Shown: positions 45,701 to 48,700 of the stretch, piece after piece
Position numbering within the stretch: the first letter of the stretch is position 1
Layout of the letters: every line of letters starts with the position of its first letter
Assembly: GCA_905221605.1 (NCBI GenBank)
Contig: CAJNDS010002834.1
Span: 749,174-813,173, forward strand
Reading direction: 5' to 3'
Source: Symbiodinium natans
Lineage: Eukaryota > Sar > Dinophyceae > Suessiales > Symbiodiniaceae
DNA length: 64,000 bases
Program-made: the position numbers and the translations under genes
The notes under the pieces: model-generated
Seen by the model: the letters and a program-made list of their open reading frames with translations, nothing else
Told to the model about the DNA's origin: nothing
Database searches by the model: none

Positions 45701-48700
45701 GCACCCAGCAACACGCCCGCAGTGGCCCCGTGTCTCCGACGCCTTCAAGGGCCCGAAAATCTACCTCACCCAGACAGCACGCAGCCATGCACTTCCCCCT
45801 AAAGTCTACACCCTGTATACACCCTGAACCGAAAACCCCTTCCTCTAAATGAACCCTGAATTTCCTAAACCGAAGTTTATCAATCTTAGCCCCTACACCA
45901 CGCTAAGCCCAAAAGCCTAAACCCAATTCCCAATGATTGTCACATGTTTTGTGGTGCGCGAGGTTGGCCACTTGGAGATTGGCGCTGGCACAGTGGGCCT
46001 CGTGATGCTTGCCTGCGCTGTGCACTACCGTGGTTTCAGGGCTTGGGGGTTTAAGTTTAGGGTTTCTGGCTTACGGTTTAGGGTTTTTGGTTTTTGGTTT
46101 AGGGTTTAGGGTTTAGGGTTTAGCAATTCAGGCATCCCGAATCCCTAAGCCTGAGCCCGGAACCCGAATGCAGGGTTCGTTCAGCTTATGGCTCAAGACC
46201 CCGATCGCTCTCCTCGATCCCCCCCCTAAGAGAATAGCAGCCATAATCTTCAAGTACCCTTGTTTGCTGTTTAGGGTGGTTTTGCCCCTAGTAACCGCTC
46301 TTAACAGAAAATTCAGGCTTCGGAAAACATAGCGTGCGTTTCGGGATTGTTGACTCGTGTCTGCCATGTGCTTCTGTTTTCCAATCGGGGCCATGTCTTT
46401 TAAGCAGCGGCCAAGTACCCCTGATATGAATAGCTGAGCATGTCAAGAAGATGGGCTGTTTCTAACAAGTGCAACATCCTGAACCCTATATGCCCTATAT
46501 GCCCTAGCCCAAACCCTAAACCCTAAGCCCTAAACCCTAAACCCAGGAAGATGATCTATTCCATGAACTGCACCATCCTCCTGCCCAACTGCCACATGTA
46601 CAAGGAGAACGAGCCGCCCTGCTCAAAGCAAGCCTGCTGTTTTGGGGTTTAGGGTTTAGGGTTTAGGGTTCAAGGTTTAGGGTTAGGGGTTAGGGCAATG
46701 ACTTACGACTCTGGGGGGGGGGGGGGGGGGGGGGGGGAAGTGTAAACCCTAAACCCTAAACCCTGAACCCTAAACCCTAAACCCTAAACCCTACACCCAA
46801 ACCCTAAACCCTAAACCCTAAACCCTAAACCCTAAACCCTAAACCCTAAACCCTAAACCCTAAACCCTAAACCCTAAACCCTAAACCCTAAACCCGAAGT
46901 GTTGTGGCATCAGCTTTCCCGGAATCCAGGGGATGCGAGGAATCGGGTTGACTCTCTCAGATAGGAAGGTCGATAGCAAATCCTACCCTTAAACCTCCCT
47001 CCTACATTGGGTTTAGGGTTTAGGGTTTAGGGTTTAGGGTTTAGGGTTTAGGGTTTAGGGTTTAGGGTTTAGGGTTTAGGGTTTAGGGTTTAGGGTTTAG
47101 GGTTTAGGGTTTAGAGTTCAGGAAGGGTTTTGGGTTTAGTGTTTAGGGTTTAGGGGTTGAGGGCTAAGGGTTTAGGGCTTAGGGTTCAGGGTTCGGGAAT
47201 GACTTACTATACAGTGCTGGCCATTAGGGTTTGGGCTGAGGTGTTGAGGGGTTAGGGCTTTTAGGGGCCTCGGGGTTTGGGGTTTAGGGCTTGGTAGCCC
47301 GGTGGTACCCTTTGCCTTTTTTGGGGTTCCCTTATAAAGTAGCCAACTCCAAAAAGGGTGCCCGTGTTAAATTATGGTTTCTGGGGTACCAAGAGGGCGA
47401 CTAGGTTCCCTTTTGGGGTTTAGGGTGTAGTGTTTAGGGTTTTGAGTTTTGGGTTTTGGGTTTTGGGTTTAGGGTTCAGGGTTTAGGGTTTAGGGTTTAG
47501 GGCGGCGGGGCTCACGGTGTGGTGGCAGTGCCCACGAATCTGTCCCCGCACCCCGCAACTCTGAGGGAAGTCGTCCCCCACAGCCTTAGAACAGGGGGCT
47601 TTAAGGTTTAGGGTTTAGGGTTTAGGGTTTAGGGTTAGGGTGTAGGACTGACATCCTAAACCCTCAACCCAAGAATCAAGACTCTTCACCTTGGGGCTCT
47701 ATGGCCTTGGGTTCTGCCAAGGCATTTTTCAACGGCCGGATTCCCTCTGCATCTTGCTTCCGCGCTCCGGATGGACATTTTTGAGGTTTGAGGACTCTGG
47801 TTCATTTAGGGTTGAGGGTTTAGGGTTTAGGGTTTAGGGTTCAGGATTCAAGCCCTAAAAACCCTCTACCCTCTAAACCCTACACCCGAAAGCGATTCAG
47901 GTCATAAGGTTGAGGGCTTTGGGCTAGGGGGGCTTCGATGTCATTTCTTTGTTATCGTGGGGCAACATCTTGCATGTTTAAGGGCACTGAAACTCAATCA
48001 GGAATAGAAATCTAGCTTTTGATATGGTCCCAACCATGAACTAGATTTGGCTCAGAGCCACCCGGATGAGCTGAACAAAAGACAGGCTGTTGGCTTGAGA
48101 CCTCGGCTCTATTTAGTGCCAATGAGCTCAGGACTCGCGCCTAGAACCTAAACCCTGAACCCTACAGTGCAGGGTTACAATGGGGCTATAGTGCTTATAG
48201 GGTTTTTCGGCTTTTGGGATGACACCCCAATCTCCCACCAGCCCCCTTTCCATTAAACCTGTAACTGCTAAGCACGGGAGCTTCAGAGGGCTTTAGTTTT
48301 TTGTTGTTTTGAGTTTAGGGTTTTTAGGGTGTAGAGACTAGGGTTTGGGGTTCGGGGTATTAGCATTATTAGTCTTTCTATGACTAGCCTACAGTACCAT
48401 GTTCTTCTTGCACAAAATCTGCAGAGGTATATTCCGCTTACGCCCCCAAGATGTGACCGGCCCAAACTTTGCAAACCATCCTTTGAGCTCGTATGAAGCA
48501 GGGCTTATGTTACTGTTATTGGTGGGTGTATGTAGGGTTCCTTGTGAATTTTGGTGAGTGTGTATAAGGGGTGGCCTTTAGGGGGTACGAGACATATATA
48601 AAGACCTACTCTTTACTCCCTCAAGACTCCCAAAGCCCTCAAAATCCCTCAAAGAACCCTAAGCTTTAGGATTTGGGGTCTCGGTGTTTACGGGCTTAGA